Positions 43,223 through 51,710 of a DNA stretch of 51,710 nt are shown here, piece by piece (positions within the stretch are counted from its first letter, which is position 1; each line of letters starts with the position of its first letter). The translations under genes were made by a program, and so were the position numbers. Source of the DNA: an uncultured Christensenellaceae bacterium. GTDB taxonomy: Bacteria; Bacillota; Clostridia; Christensenellales; UBA3700. The notes under the pieces were generated by a model, which saw only the letters and a list, made by a program, of their open reading frames with translations, made no database searches and was not told where the DNA came from. Location of the stretch: assembly GCA_944380355.1 (NCBI GenBank), contig CALWHJ010000013.1, forward strand, positions 1 to 51,710, read 5' to 3'.

Positions 43223-46183
43223 TCATAATGCCCTTATGCTCTCGACGGGTTTTTTCTTCGCATACGTGTATACGGGTATAAACGTAGATACAAACGCCGT
43301 AACTATAGCAATTGCCATTATCGTGATTATCGACTCGAATCCGAAAATAAACATCTGGAACTCTATTCCTATACCTTCGGAAATCCTGTTGTTGATATAT
43401 AAGCTCATAATGCCGGTAATCAATATCGACACAATTACGCATATAATTACAACTATTGCCGCTTCTACAAAGAATATCTTGAATACGTCCGTACCTCTTG
43501 CACCGACAGCTCTCAAAATACCTATTTCCTTTTTCTTTGCGGAGATAGACGCTGCAATGAAGTTGAACAACAGCAACATCGAAAATACTGCCAGCACGAG
43601 CCCTACCCAAAGGAATATATCAGACAAGGTGCTTACCATACCGCTGTAACCGTCTATATTATCCTTAAGAGAGTTGTCTATCTGAAATTTACTGTCGTCT
43701 TCGTATTTTTGTTCAGAATAATTAATCATATCCAGAATACTTTCAGGAGACCCGCCCGAAGGAACAAATACGCAAGAATACTTGTTTTGCTCGACTTTAT
43801 CCATATCGTACTTACAGCTTCTTATTTCGTAATAATCGTTTTCGTAACAGTAGTCGCAGTAATCATTAAAATAACTTTCCGACAAAAGACAGCTGGGCGT
43901 GTATTCACCGAAAGCGAAACCTGCGATTTTTACATTGTCCTTAAAATCTTCGATTTCCATATAATATCCGATTGTTAGATTAGTTTTTTTACATTCATCG
44001 ATAAATCCGGGGGAAATCTCTTCAATAATAGGTACGGCAGTTTTGATCATTTCAATCAGCTCTGCAGCGCCCACCTCGTCCGTGAATCCGTTGCTTATTG
44101 TATAGACGAGATCATAGCACGTCATATCTTTGTACGATGTTATGTCGCTATAATATTTGCTGTTTTTATCGTAATCGAACGATTCGTTGAGTAAATCGGA
44201 AATCTTTGTATCGATCTTACTGAACAAACTTCTTGTCAGATTTTCGTTTATCAATATTTCGTTTTCTGCCAAAGTGTTTGTATTCTTCAAGTTGCCGTTC
44301 CAATCGTAATAGCTTTCGACCAACGATGTTTTATAGATATTACCCATAGCAGTATTTGAACTTTCCGACAGTTGCAGCCATAAATCCGATCCTCTTGCTG
44401 ACACATTGTCGGTTGCAGCATAAAATATCCATCCGTACCTACTCATAAAGGTATCGTAAGCGTCGCTCGATATTGCTACGTACGAATAAAATCTTTCTTC
44501 TTTAAGTGCCTCAAACTTATCCGCCAATTCTTTATCAGAAGTCGTTTTTAGTTCGTCAAATTCCGAAGGTACCTCATCGCACTTAAAGACGCCGCTGACT
44601 TTATAATATATATTTTCGACATCAACGCGAATGGAATTTTCATTTTTGAATTTAAGTAAAATATCGCCGTAATCGTTTACGGTAATTGTACTTCCGTCGG
44701 CAGGATTGCTCAATTTACCCTCAACTATACTGTTATACAGAAATTCGGATATAGCAACTTCGTTTTCGTTTTGAGGTGCACCGCCTTTTATATATTCGAG
44801 TGCCGACGAACTTTCTACGAAACCGTAAATCTTATCAGTATAATAATCATCGCTTTCGAGATACAGATTATCTACATCGACAGAGAAAATTTTCGTAACT
44901 TTTATGATTTTGTCTCCGAATTTTTGGCTCAAAAGTTCTATATCCTCATCGCCGATGGAAGTCCTTTCAGGATACGTGTTCGAAAAGCTGCCGTCTTTGC
45001 TGTAATAATCCGCTTGCGAAATATATGACTTACTAAAATTATAATACTGTGCACCGTCACTATAAAGGCTTTGCGCAACGGTTTTATCTGCATCGTAATA
45101 CATAAGGCAGGACAAAAGTCCGAACATTATAAACGCCACCGTAGACAAAAACAGCGTAAGAATAAACCTGAAAGGTTTTGTCTTTATACCGCTTGCGCCT
45201 ATCTTGAAAGCGTGCTTGAATTTTAGCTTGGATTTTATGAACTTGCCGCCGTCTTGCGACTCGCTAATCTCGGGCTGTTTGTCAATTTCGACAAAACATT
45301 CTTTAGAATTGTCGTCTTTTATCTTTGCGCTTTTTTTGTAAAGCAAAATATCCTCTTTGTTTGTACTTACAAGAACGTCTTCTATAGAAGACGAAATTAT
45401 CTTTTTAATCTTTGCGATATCCTTATCCGAAAGTTCAACGCCGCTTTTAATGAGCAAAGTATTGTCTTCGAGAAAACTTACGTTCTCACTCTCTTTCTTT
45501 GCCGTTATGCTCGACTTGACCACGTCGCTTATGACTTTGCCGTCCATAAGCTCTATTATTCTGTCGCCGTATTCTTCGGCAAATTCTCTGTCGTGGGATA
45601 CGACGATAACGAGCTTATCTTCGGACAGCTTTTTGAGTGTATCCAGCACCTGTTTTCCCGTATTCGAATCTAGCGCGCCCGTCGGCTCGTCCGCCATAAT
45701 TATCTCGGGATTTTTGACAAGAGCGCGCGCTATAGCTACTCTCTGTTTTTGTCCGCCCGAAAGCGTATTTGGTTTGCGCTTTGCAAAGTCTGTCAAATCC
45801 ACTTGTTCGAGTATTCTCGCTATCTCCTCTTTATTCTTGGGTTTTCCTTGAAGTTCGAGCGCAAGCGCGATATTGTCTTCGACGGAAAATTCGCTCAGGA
45901 TGTTGTACTCTTGAAAGATAAATCCCACGTAGGTATTGCGGTAGCTGTCAAAATCGCTAGCCGAAAAATCCTTACTGCTCTTTCCCTTTACGATTATCTC
46001 TCCGCTGTCGGGCGAATCCAATCCGCCGCACACGTTGAGAAGAGTCGACTTACCGCTGCCGCTTCGACCGAGCAAAAATACCATTCCCTTTTCTTCGAAC
46101 GCAAGCGTTATGCCGTCCAAAGCACGTACTTCCGCTCCGCCTTTCGTCTTGTAGACTTTGACTAAATCTTTTACTTCTAACAT
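43223..46183 (-). CDS. ABC transporter, ATPase fused to FtsX/MacB-type permease
   Basis: Predicted 986 aa. Residues 1-220 are an ABC ATPase of the MacB/LolD class: Walker A GRSGSGKST (39-47), signature LSGGQKQRVAIARAL, Walker B IIMADEPTGALD and the switch His in VVSHDREFAEE. After a charged linker, residues about 330-360 form the first membrane helix. A large extracytoplasmic domain (about 500 residues) and three C-terminal helices (about 870-985, with AASISAKKKEIGILRAVGARG) form the FtsX-type permease. Such one-chain exporters move peptides, antibiotics or lipoproteins. Substrate unknown. No two-component system or other partner lies alongside. Confidence 0.93.
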   Translation of the reverse strand: MLEVKDLVKVYKTKGGAEVRALDGITLAFEEKGMVFLLGRSGSGKSTLLNVCGGLDSPDSGEIIVKGKSSKDFSASDFDSYRNTYVGFIFQEYNILSEFSVEDNIALALELQGKPKNKEEIARILEQVDLTDFAKRKPNTLSGGQKQRVAIARALVKNPEIIMADEPTGALDSNTGKQVLDTLKKLSEDKLVIVVSHDREFAEEYGDRIIELMDGKVISDVVKSSITAKKESENVSFLEDNTLLIKSGVELSDKDIAKIKKIISSSIEDVLVSTNKEDILLYKKSAKIKDDNSKECFVEIDKQPEISESQDGGKFIKSKLKFKHAFKIGASGIKTKPFRFILTLFLSTVAFIMFGLLSCLMYYDADKTVAQSLYSDGAQYYNFSKSYISQADYYSKDGSFSNTYPERTSIGDEDIELLSQKFGDKIIKVTKIFSVDVDNLYLESDDYYTDKIYGFVESSSALEYIKGGAPQNENEVAISEFLYNSIVEGKLSNPADGSTITVNDYGDILLKFKNENSIRVDVENIYYKVSGVFKCDEVPSEFDELKTTSDKELADKFEALKEERFYSYVAISSDAYDTFMSRYGWIFYAATDNVSARGSDLWLQLSESSNTAMGNIYKTSLVESYYDWNGNLKNTNTLAENEILINENLTRSLFSKIDTKISDLLNESFDYDKNSKYYSDITSYKDMTCYDLVYTISNGFTDEVGAAELIEMIKTAVPIIEEISPGFIDECKKTNLTIGYYMEIEDFKDNVKIAGFAFGEYTPSCLLSESYFNDYCDYCYENDYYEIRSCKYDMDKVEQNKYSCVFVPSGGSPESILDMINYSEQKYEDDSKFQIDNSLKDNIDGYSGMVSTLSDIFLWVGLVLAVFSMLLLFNFIAASISAKKKEIGILRAVGARGTDVFKIFFVEAAIVVIICVIVSILITGIMSLYINNRISEGIGIEFQMFIFGFESIITIMAIAIVTAFVSTFIPVYTYAKKKPVESIRAL

Positions 46184-46393
46184 CGTCCGAGTTTCCCCTT
46201 TAATATTTCAATCATCTTCTATACGACATATATGCACAATAGAAAATATACTGCTATACCTATAATATCATATCTATAAGTTTTTGGCAATACCCAATTT
46301 TGCATTAAGTCCTAAGCAATCGTCCAAAATATATACATAGTATATAGATTGCTCGGCAACTACCCTTTTCGTTAAATTATTTGCAAAAATACT

Positions 46394-46423
46394 TTGACAA
46401 GCGCGCCGCGCGTGGTATATAAT
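46394..46423 (+). promoter_or_regulatory. Promoter of the IscU-like / GGGtGRT pair
   Basis: TTGACA (46394-46399), an 18-base spacer rich in GCGC, and TATAAT (46418-46423), 45 bases before the ATG. It is a consensus promoter. The rest of 46184-46393 is AT-rich with nothing recognised. Confidence 0.82.
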
Positions 46424-46467
46424 TTTTGTGTTAATTAAATTTATTATTACTCAAGGAGGATTTCCTA

Positions 46468-47160
46468 ATGGAATATTCACACGAAGTTATGAATATGTGC
46501 AAGGTTACCAAGGGCGCTGACCACGGTCCTGCTCCTATTCCCGAAGAAGGCAAGTGGGTTCAATCCAAGCAAATCAAAGATATCAGCGGTTTGACTCACG
46601 GCGTAGGCTGGTGCGCTCCTCAACAAGGCGCGTGTAAACTTACCCTCAACGTCAAAGAAGGTATCATCGAAGAAGCATTGGTAGAGACTCTCGGTTGCTC
46701 CGGTATGACTCACTCGGCTGCTATGGCTGCTGAGATTCTTCCCGGCAAAACCATTCTCGAAGCTCTCAATACCGACCTCGTATGCGACGCTATCAACACC
46801 GCTATGAGAGAATTGTTCCTGCAAATCGTTTACGGACGTACTCAGTCTGCTTTCTCCGAAAACGGCTTGCCTATCGGCGCAGGTCTCGAAGACCTCGGCA
46901 AGGGCTTGCGTTCGCAAGTAGGTACTATGTATTCTACCGGCGCAAAGGGCGTAAGATATCTCGAAATGGCAGAAGGTTACGTTACGCACATCGGTCTTGA
47001 CAAGGACAATCAGGTAATCGGTTACGAATTCGTAAACCTCGGCAAGATGATGGAAGCTATCAAGGGCGGTATGTCCGCTAATGACGCTCTCGTTAAGTTT
47101 ACGGGCAGCTACGGCAGATACAAAGATGCAGTCAAGGTCATCGACCCTAGAAAGGAATAA
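46468..47160 (+). CDS. IscU/NifU-like iron-sulfur scaffold protein
   Basis: Predicted 230 aa. Begins MEYSHEVMNMCKVTKGADHG and has the cysteine-bearing loops GWCAPQQGACKL (C49, C56), ETLGCSGMTHSAAMAAE (C77) and DLVCDAIN (C106), plus C11. The spacing and the GCSGMTHSAAMA segment match the NifU-N/IscU-type fold, which assembles Fe-S clusters. From general knowledge, this divergent form occurs beside GGGtGRT genes in anaerobes. The ribosome site AAGGAGG is strong and codons look biased to the favoured set, suggesting high expression (by eye). It lies 14 bases before the GGGtGRT gene. No iscS is nearby. Confidence 0.82.
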   Translation: MEYSHEVMNMCKVTKGADHGPAPIPEEGKWVQSKQIKDISGLTHGVGWCAPQQGACKLTLNVKEGIIEEALVETLGCSGMTHSAAMAAEILPGKTILEALNTDLVCDAINTAMRELFLQIVYGRTQSAFSENGLPIGAGLEDLGKGLRSQVGTMYSTGAKGVRYLEMAEGYVTHIGLDKDNQVIGYEFVNLGKMMEAIKGGMSANDALVKFTGSYGRYKDAVKVIDPRKE

Positions 47161-47174
47161 GGAGGTACATTAAA

Positions 47175-48176
47175 ATGGCAGTTACATTCGAAAGCTATGA
47201 AAGAAGAATAGACAAAATCACCAAGTGCCTCAAAGAGTACGGCATTTCTTCTCTTGAAGAAGCAAGACAGATTTGCCTCGACAAGGGTATCGACGTAGAG
47301 GCTATCGTAAAGGGCGTACAGCCTATCGCATTTGAAAACGCAGTATGGGCATACACCGTAGGCTGTGCTGTTGCTATAAAGAAAAACTGCAAGAAGGCAG
47401 CTGACGCAGCAGAAGCAATCGGCGTAGGACTTCAGAGTTTCTGTATTCCCGGCTCCGTTGCAGAACAGAGAAAAGTAGGTCTCGGCCACGGCAACCTCGC
47501 AGCAATGCTTTTGAGAGAAGAGACCAAGTGTTTCGCATTCCTCGCAGGACACGAGTCCTTTGCAGCAGCTGAAGGCGCAATCGGTATCGCTATGAAGGCA
47601 AACAAGGTAAGAAAACAGCCTTTGCAGGTTATCCTCAACGGTCTCGGCAAGGACGCTGCAAAGATTATCAGCCGTATCAACGGATTTACCTACGTACAGA
47701 CCAAACTTGACTACTTCACCGGCGAACTCAAGGTAGTTGACACCATCGCATACAGCGACGGCGAAAGAAGCAAAGTAAGAGTTTACGGCGCAGACGACGT
47801 AGTAGAAGGCGTAGCAATTATGCACCACGAGAACGTAGACGTTTCCATCACCGGTAACTCTACCAACCCTACCCGTTTCCAACACCCCGTTGCAGGTACC
47901 TATAAGAAAGAATGTATCGAGAAAGGCAAGAAGTACTTCTCCGTTGCATCCGGCGGCGGTACAGGTCGTACCCTCCACCCCGACAATATGGCAGCAGGTC
48001 CCGCAAGCTACGGTATGACCGACACTATGGGTAGAATGCACTCCGACGCACAGTTTGCAGGTTCTTCTTCCGTTCCCGCTCACGTAGAAATGATGGGTCT
48101 TATCGGTATGGGTAACAACCCTATGGTAGGCGCATCTGTTTCTTGTGCGGTTGCTGTTGAAGAAGCCCTCAAGTAA
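47175..48176 (+). CDS. GGGtGRT family protein
   Basis: Predicted 333 aa. The family motif GGGTGRT is at 260-266 (ASGGGTGRTLHPDN). Other conserved parts include VQPIAFENAVWAYTVGCA, GHGNLAAMLLREET and the C-terminal GMGNNPMVGASVSCA. Cysteines at 18, 34, 64, 72, 90, 119, 247 and 324 could bind a cluster. Its biochemistry is not known to me. It is coupled to the IscU-like gene by its own AAGGAGG site and a 14-base gap, and shares its bias to favoured codons. The constant pairing suggests the two act together, possibly in cluster-dependent metabolism. Confidence 0.88.
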   Translation: MAVTFESYERRIDKITKCLKEYGISSLEEARQICLDKGIDVEAIVKGVQPIAFENAVWAYTVGCAVAIKKNCKKAADAAEAIGVGLQSFCIPGSVAEQRKVGLGHGNLAAMLLREETKCFAFLAGHESFAAAEGAIGIAMKANKVRKQPLQVILNGLGKDAAKIISRINGFTYVQTKLDYFTGELKVVDTIAYSDGERSKVRVYGADDVVEGVAIMHHENVDVSITGNSTNPTRFQHPVAGTYKKECIEKGKKYFSVASGGGTGRTLHPDNMAAGPASYGMTDTMGRMHSDAQFAGSSSVPAHVEMMGLIGMGNNPMVGASVSCAVAVEEALK

Positions 48177-48178
48177 GC

Positions 48179-48301
48179 GCACTTGTATATCGGCACGCCT
48201 TTTCCTTTTATCTGCGACTCTCCTGCTCAGTCACGTACATCTAGTACGCTCCTGTCGCAGTCGGTCTGGAAAAAGAAAAAATCGCACCAATCTCCAAGTG
48301 C
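48179..48301. repeat. Inverted-repeat element after the GGGtGRT gene
   Basis: GCACTTG (48179-48185) and CAAGTGC (48295-48301) pair at the ends. CTGCGAC (48212-48218) and GTCGCAG (48254-48260) pair inside, around GTAC-ATCTA-GTAC. The flanking arms are T-rich and A-rich in complementary fashion (CCTTTTCCTTTT and GGAAAAAGAAAA). A 20-bp part, GCTCCTGTCGCAGTCGGTCT (48248-48267), recurs exactly at 48428-48447. It starts three bases after the gene's stop. Confidence 0.7.
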
Positions 48302-48361
48302 TTGGGTGTAAAATATCCACTCTCCGTGCTCGCACGAAGTGGGTAATAAATGAAAAAAGAC

Positions 48362-48394
48362 CACCCTTTGTAATTATGCAGAGGGTGTTTTTTT
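48362..48394 (+). terminator. Terminator after the IscU-like/GGGtGRT operon
   Basis: CACCCT / AGGGTG stem (48362-48367, 48382-48387) and a T run (48386-48394). It lies about 185 bases after the stop, so the transcript appears to include the repeat element at 48179-48301. Confidence 0.75.
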
Positions 48395-48427
48395 ATACCT
48401 TTCTATACAAGAGTTACCATATATTAA

Positions 48428-48447
48428 GCTCCTGTCGCAGTCGGTCT
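48428..48447. repeat. Second copy of the 20-bp repeat core
   Basis: Identical to 48248-48267 (GCTCCTGTCGCAGTCGGTCT), in the same orientation, 180 bases apart. Confidence 0.85.
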
Positions 48448-48471
48448 CACTAGAGGTAGTAATAAAAAATT

Positions 48472-48497
48472 AACCGCTCCTTTTAGGAGCGGTTTTT
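48472..48497. terminator. Bidirectional terminator
   Basis: AACCGCTCC / GGAGCGGTT stem (48472-48494) with T and A runs on its sides. It may serve the convergent flavodiiron gene as well. Bases 48498-48681 hold nothing further recognised. Confidence 0.8.
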
Positions 48498-48681
48498 CAT
48501 TATTTATTATATTAATGTCTTTTGCCAAAGCGTTGCTTTTCGATATGCTTACCGTCAAATTTTATCAAATATTTTTATTATCTTCCCCGTCAGGTACGTT
48601 GGAATAATCATACCCGCCGTCGAGAGTGCGATTTCTTAACTGCTCTATTTGCTTTTGATATCGACAATATTAAGTATTTAC

Positions 48682-49884
48682 TTAATTCAAACTAACGGCA
48701 ATGTCATCGGCAAGCGCTTGCAAGTCGGCAAAGGTATTGACGTCAAGAGCGGATTTTATAGTAACCTTCTTGTCGAGAATAACGTTGTTTTTGAGTTTGG
48801 ACAAGGCTTCCGTCATAAGATTGACAGTCGCGGGAGTCCACGTACCGTTTTCGATAAGAGCTATCGTGCGCTTTTGCAAATTATGTTCGGCAATCTCATG
48901 CAATACGACTTGCATAGGAGGGAAAATCGACATATTGTAAGTAGCGCAAGCGAATACTAAGTGCGAATACTTGAAAGCGTCGGCGATTACTTCGGAGAAA
49001 TGTGCTGTGGACGCATTGACGAGTTTGATATTCTTCACTCCCATGTCAGCAAGCATATTTGCCAATATATCCGCGGCGTTTTCCGTGTGACCGTGTACAG
49101 AGCCGTATACTATGAGCACGCTCTTTTCTTCGGGAGTGTAAGTGCTCCAGAGATTGTATTTTTCGACTATCCAGCCGATATTTTCTCTCCATAAGGGACC
49201 GTGCAAAGGACAAATGAGTTTAATATCCAGCGCGCTCGCCTTCTTAAGAAGGGCTTGTACCTGCACGCCGTATTTTCCTACTATATTCGTATAGTATCTT
49301 CTTGCCTCGTCTACCCATCTTACTTCAAAATCCGTTTCGTCCGCATATATATTGCCGCTGAGTGCCCCGAAAGTACCGAAAGCGTCCGCCGAATAAAGCA
49401 CCTTATCGGTCGTATCGTAGGTTACCATAGCCTCGGGCCAATGCACCATAGGAGCCATGGCAAAAGCAAAAGTATGCCTGCCCGTCGAAAGAGTATCGCC
49501 CTCTTTTACGACGATTTTTCTGGACTCTACGTCAAAGTCGAAAAACTGCGAAATCATAACGAAAGTCTTGAAGTTGCCGACAATTTTGACATCGGGGTAC
49601 TTGTCCACGATTGCGCCGATGCAAGCGCAGTGGTCGGGCTCCATATGATTGACCACGAGATAGTCGAGTTTTCTTCCCGCAAGCACGTGTTCGATATTCT
49701 CGAAAAACTGAAGACTTGCGACGCTGTCGACGGTATCCATAAGTACCGTCTTGTCATCGAGTATGAGATAGGAATTGTAGCTTACGCCGTTTTTAACGGG
49801 ATAGACGTTTTCAAACAGTGAAATTTTCCTGTCGTTGACGCCTACCCAGTACATATCGGATGTAATTTTCTTTACGCTGTACAT
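48682..49884 (-). CDS. fprA: Flavodiiron protein (class A)
   Basis: Predicted 400 aa. A beta-lactamase-like diiron domain is followed by a flavodoxin domain. Diiron ligands: H80, E82, D84, H85 in NHMEPDHCA, H148 in MVHWPE, D167 in SADAFGTFG, and H228 in CPLHGP. The flavodoxin starts near 255 with IVYGSVHGHTENAA as the FMN loop. Such proteins reduce oxygen to water or NO to N2O, protecting anaerobes. Ribosome site AAGGAGCG. There is no C-terminal rubredoxin or reductase domain, and no rubredoxin gene is nearby. Monocistronic. Whether O2 or NO is the true substrate cannot be told. Confidence 0.95.
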   Translation of the reverse strand: MYSVKKITSDMYWVGVNDRKISLFENVYPVKNGVSYNSYLILDDKTVLMDTVDSVASLQFFENIEHVLAGRKLDYLVVNHMEPDHCACIGAIVDKYPDVKIVGNFKTFVMISQFFDFDVESRKIVVKEGDTLSTGRHTFAFAMAPMVHWPEAMVTYDTTDKVLYSADAFGTFGALSGNIYADETDFEVRWVDEARRYYTNIVGKYGVQVQALLKKASALDIKLICPLHGPLWRENIGWIVEKYNLWSTYTPEEKSVLIVYGSVHGHTENAADILANMLADMGVKNIKLVNASTAHFSEVIADAFKYSHLVFACATYNMSIFPPMQVVLHEIAEHNLQKRTIALIENGTWTPATVNLMTEALSKLKNNVILDKKVTIKSALDVNTFADLQALADDIAVSLN

Positions 49885-49921
49885 AATCGCTCCTTAATAT
49901 AAAGCCTTTTTAATTCAATTA

Positions 49922-49950
49922 ATTTTAACACAAGCCGCACTTTTTTTCAA
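49922..49950 (-). promoter_or_regulatory. Promoter of the flavodiiron gene
   Basis: The minus strand reads TTGAAA (49945-49950), a 17-base spacer and TAAAAT (49922-49927), about 38 bases before the ATG. No FNR or PerR box was recognised. Confidence 0.65.
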
Positions 49951-50001
49951 TTATATTACACTCAAATTATAAAATAGTTAATGGCTGACTTAATTAAAAA
50001 A

Positions 50002-50025
50002 TAAAGAAACGCACCTTTCGGTGCG
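50002..50025 (-). terminator. Terminator of the TIGR00725-like gene
   Basis: CGCACC / GGTGCG stem (50010-50025) with a TTTC loop, then a T-rich run on the minus strand. It lies four bases past the stop. Confidence 0.85.
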
Positions 50026-50029
50026 CTTT

Positions 50030-50590
50030 TCAAAGGATTATGCCTTTATGATACTTCGTATATTTATCGATATTTTCCTCGAGACACTTTATTACGTCTT
50101 CGGGAGAAGATACCGCATAAATTCTGTCGTCGGGAATATCTTCGTACCTGACCTTATTGTCAAGTTTCATACCCGCGACTTTACTGCTCCAACCGTCCAC
50201 GTTGTCGTATGCGAGAATAAGTCTTAGCATAGGCCACGCAAAAGCTATTTCGCTCAGCGTACCCGCACCTCCGCCTATTGCAATAACGGCATCGGCGTTG
50301 GCAACGATTGCGTTACGCATAATGTCGAGCCCCGTAGATATGACGATATCCGCGTGAGGGTTATGGCGCGAGCGGTCAAACGAAGGGATAATCGCGATAG
50401 TATCGCCCTCTTTGTATTTTTCAGAAGCTTTCGCGCCCTCGAATGCCGCCTCCATAACTCCCGCAAGTCCGCCCGACTGCAATCTGTAACCGTGGTCGAC
50501 AAGAGCTTTTCCCGTCTCGTATGCAAGCTTATATTTCAATCCGTCTTTATCTATTCTGCTGTCACCTACGATAGCAACTATTTTTCTCAT
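50030..50590 (-). CDS. TIGR00725 / LOG-like (SLOG) nucleotide-binding protein
   Basis: Predicted 186 aa. N-terminal VAIVGDSRID, YRLQSGGLAGVMEAAFEGAK and the AIGGGAGTLSEIAFAWPM segment resemble the Rossmann-like LOG/SLOG superfamily (GGGxGTxxE motif) in its TIGR00725 branch. Members of LOG release cytokinin bases by hydrolysis of nucleotide phosphoribose; the TIGR00725 group is less defined, so the substrate is not known. Monocistronic with promoter (50665-50692) and terminator. The frame fits a strong AAGGAGAA site. Confidence 0.88.
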   Translation of the reverse strand: MRKIVAIVGDSRIDKDGLKYKLAYETGKALVDHGYRLQSGGLAGVMEAAFEGAKASEKYKEGDTIAIIPSFDRSRHNPHADIVISTGLDIMRNAIVANADAVIAIGGGAGTLSEIAFAWPMLRLILAYDNVDGWSSKVAGMKLDNKVRYEDIPDDRIYAVSSPEDVIKCLEENIDKYTKYHKGIIL

Positions 50591-50664
50591 AAATTTCTCC
50601 TTGATTTTAGTTTCACAAATATTATATTATCCAAAAAACCGATGTGTGATAATATATTATTTTT

Positions 50665-50692
50665 ATTTTATCATATCGGATAATTTTGTCAA
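50665..50692 (-). promoter_or_regulatory. Promoter of the TIGR00725-like gene
   Basis: The minus strand reads TTGACA (50687-50692), a 16-base spacer and TAAAAT (50665-50670). The spacer contains a near-palindrome TTATCCGATATGATAA that could be an operator. Confidence 0.65.
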
Positions 50693-50698
50693 TACTCA

Positions 50699-50730
50699 TA
50701 AAAAACGACGTCGGGAAAAACCCGACGTCG
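50699..50730 (-). terminator. Terminator of the last lipoprotein gene
   Basis: CGACGTCGGG / CCCGACGTCG perfect 10-bp stem (50706-50730) with a 5-base loop, then a T run on the minus strand. It lies 17 bases past the stop. Confidence 0.9.
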
Positions 50731-50747
50731 CAAATAGTGACTTTTTG

Positions 50748-51473
50748 TTATTTAACCGTTATCTCCACTTCGGGATTAACCATATAATTTATATTGTACA
50801 CGTAAGTTCCTCCGTCCTTCTCAACTTCTTTAAGAGGTATAACTCCGTACGGAGAAGGATTGGATTCGACAAAGGTCTCGCTTACGATTTTCCAAGGGAT
50901 ACCAAATCGCAAAGACTCTTTTCCGTCAAAATTCGTCACGCTATCAATATAGCCGGTGAATTCGTAATTAACCTCTTCCTTTGCAATCGAATAGATATAG
51001 GTCAAATGCTTGCCCTCTTGATTCTTAATCTCAGATATATTGTCAATCGTCAATTCTTTTCCGAACCCCTTATCTTCGGGATAACTCACCTTGATTGTGA
51101 GATTGTCTTTTGTACCTACCTCGATTTTTACACCTTTCATTTCTTTGTAAAATTCAGGAACTATGTTCTTCTCCAAAACGCTTATCAATTCGTCAACGTT
51201 TTGAGGAGCGTCGTCCTTGCCGATTTTTTCCCAATCAAGGTTGTCCCAGTATTTTTCAAGCAATTCACGCGTGCTAAAATATTCCTGTATCATACCGTCT
51301 TCCATGGGATCAGCCCAAATCTTTTCGTTCCAATCTACCGCAAGTCCTGCGCCCGTGATAGTATAAGTCTTGCCGTAATATGTAGTATCGTCACTCTGAC
51401 AAGCCGCAAAAGAAACCGCAGTCATCACAGCGCACAGCAGTACACATACCGCAACAATCGTCCTCTTCTTCAT
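50748..51473 (-). CDS. Lipoprotein, unknown function
   Basis: Predicted 241 aa. Signal peptide MKKRTIVAVCVLLCAVMTA with lipobox SFAAC, lipidated at about C25. The mature chain is acidic with beta-type segments (YYGKTYTITGAGLAVDW, NNGTYVYNINYM-type end). The start has the GGAGAGAAAACT leader also seen at the two lipoproteins at 35094-37592, but the mature sequence does not resemble theirs. Its end carries EVEITVK. No family recognised. The 237 bases after 51473 are AT-rich and contain no gene that I can support. Confidence 0.78.
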   Translation of the reverse strand: MKKRTIVAVCVLLCAVMTAVSFAACQSDDTTYYGKTYTITGAGLAVDWNEKIWADPMEDGMIQEYFSTRELLEKYWDNLDWEKIGKDDAPQNVDELISVLEKNIVPEFYKEMKGVKIEVGTKDNLTIKVSYPEDKGFGKELTIDNISEIKNQEGKHLTYIYSIAKEEVNYEFTGYIDSVTNFDGKESLRFGIPWKIVSETFVESNPSPYGVIPLKEVEKDGGTYVYNINYMVNPEVEITVK

Positions 51474-51710
51474 AGTTTTCTCTCCTTAAATCATAGTACA
51501 GAAAAACTTTCTCTGCAATTATATTTTACCAAATTTTAGGAATATGTGTCAATAGCGTATTTTGGCTGACTGCAATTAATACAAAAGCTGTATTTTAGTT
51601 CTATTAAAAATCTTACTACAAAGTTTTTTGAATAAAAAACGGAGCAAAGTTTCCTTTGCAATAAAAATCCATGTAAAATATAATTCTACGAGCATCGCGA
51701 GTACTCTCGC

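Noticed and set aside
1..51710. tRNA or rRNA genes
   Set aside because: No T-arm GGTTCRANNCC with a matching cloverleaf and no rRNA signature segments were found on either strand by eye.

Overview
The window looks like chromosome from an anaerobic, low-to-mid GC member of the Clostridia (Bacillota), probably an uncultured gut lineage. The clues are AGGAGG-type ribosome sites, sigma-A promoters (TTGACA-N17/18-TATAAT), an rpmE / DUF1385-prmC / prfA block, a DUF5685 locus, a flavodiiron oxygen-scavenging protein, an IscU-like/GGGtGRT pair and several short lipoproteins. The lineage call is inference from gene content; no 16S or tRNA gene was seen.

Layout, left to right. 1-725: interspersed-repeat array of alternating 72/62-bp modules ending in an inverted-repeat element. 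726-8700 (minus): J-domain-like protein and DUF5685, trpS, thrC, prfA, a fused DUF1385-PrmC protein and rpmE. This is amino-acid, translation and release-factor housekeeping. 9074-10048 (plus): an alcohol-dehydrogenase-like protein lacking key zinc ligands. 10149-11510 (minus): murC. 11626-21722 (minus): a compact, apparently intact phage head module of 14 possible genes (large terminase, small-terminase-like piece, zinc protein, P22-like portal, scaffold, capsid, connectors, gp10-like protein, coiled-coil protein, two holins). No integrase, repressor, replication, tail, fibre or endolysin gene is present. 21826-23274: a secreted, membrane-anchored protein (plus) and a sigma-region-4-like regulator (minus). 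23786-28308 (minus): a type IIA topoisomerase A/B pair. 28516-29811: a monoacylglycerol-lipase-like hydrolase with a histone-like Lys/Ala tail. 29812-30895: a gene-free kilobase with a 17-bp tandem repeat and two identical-class 15-bp palindromes. 30896-31945: an orphan murG-like gene. 32175-34788 (minus): an acyl-CoA synthetase/PAP2 lipid operon with a 20-bp palindrome upstream. 35094-37592: tandem paralogous lipoproteins. 38067-38972: DegV fatty-acid binding protein. 39239-42183 (minus): ilvE, yigZ, tyrS. 42362-43054: lipoprotein. 43223-46183 (minus): single-chain ABC/FtsX exporter. 46468-48176 (plus): IscU-like scaffold plus GGGtGRT protein. 48682-51473 (minus): flavodiiron protein, TIGR00725/LOG-like protein and lipoprotein.

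How the genes fit together. Most of the window is housekeeping: aminoacyl-tRNA synthetases, translation termination and its methyltransferase, peptidoglycan precursor enzymes and DNA topology, with small promoter-terminator units. Lipid metabolism recurs (hydrolase, acyl-CoA ligase, PAP2, DegV). The most unusual part is the phage head module, framed by host-type genes and a possible dedicated regulator. It is a candidate domesticated particle or gene-transfer-agent-like system, or alternatively a prophage decayed to its head genes. The IscU-like/GGGtGRT pair, with a strong promoter and ribosome sites, is the best candidate for an uncharacterised metabolic or Fe-S system.
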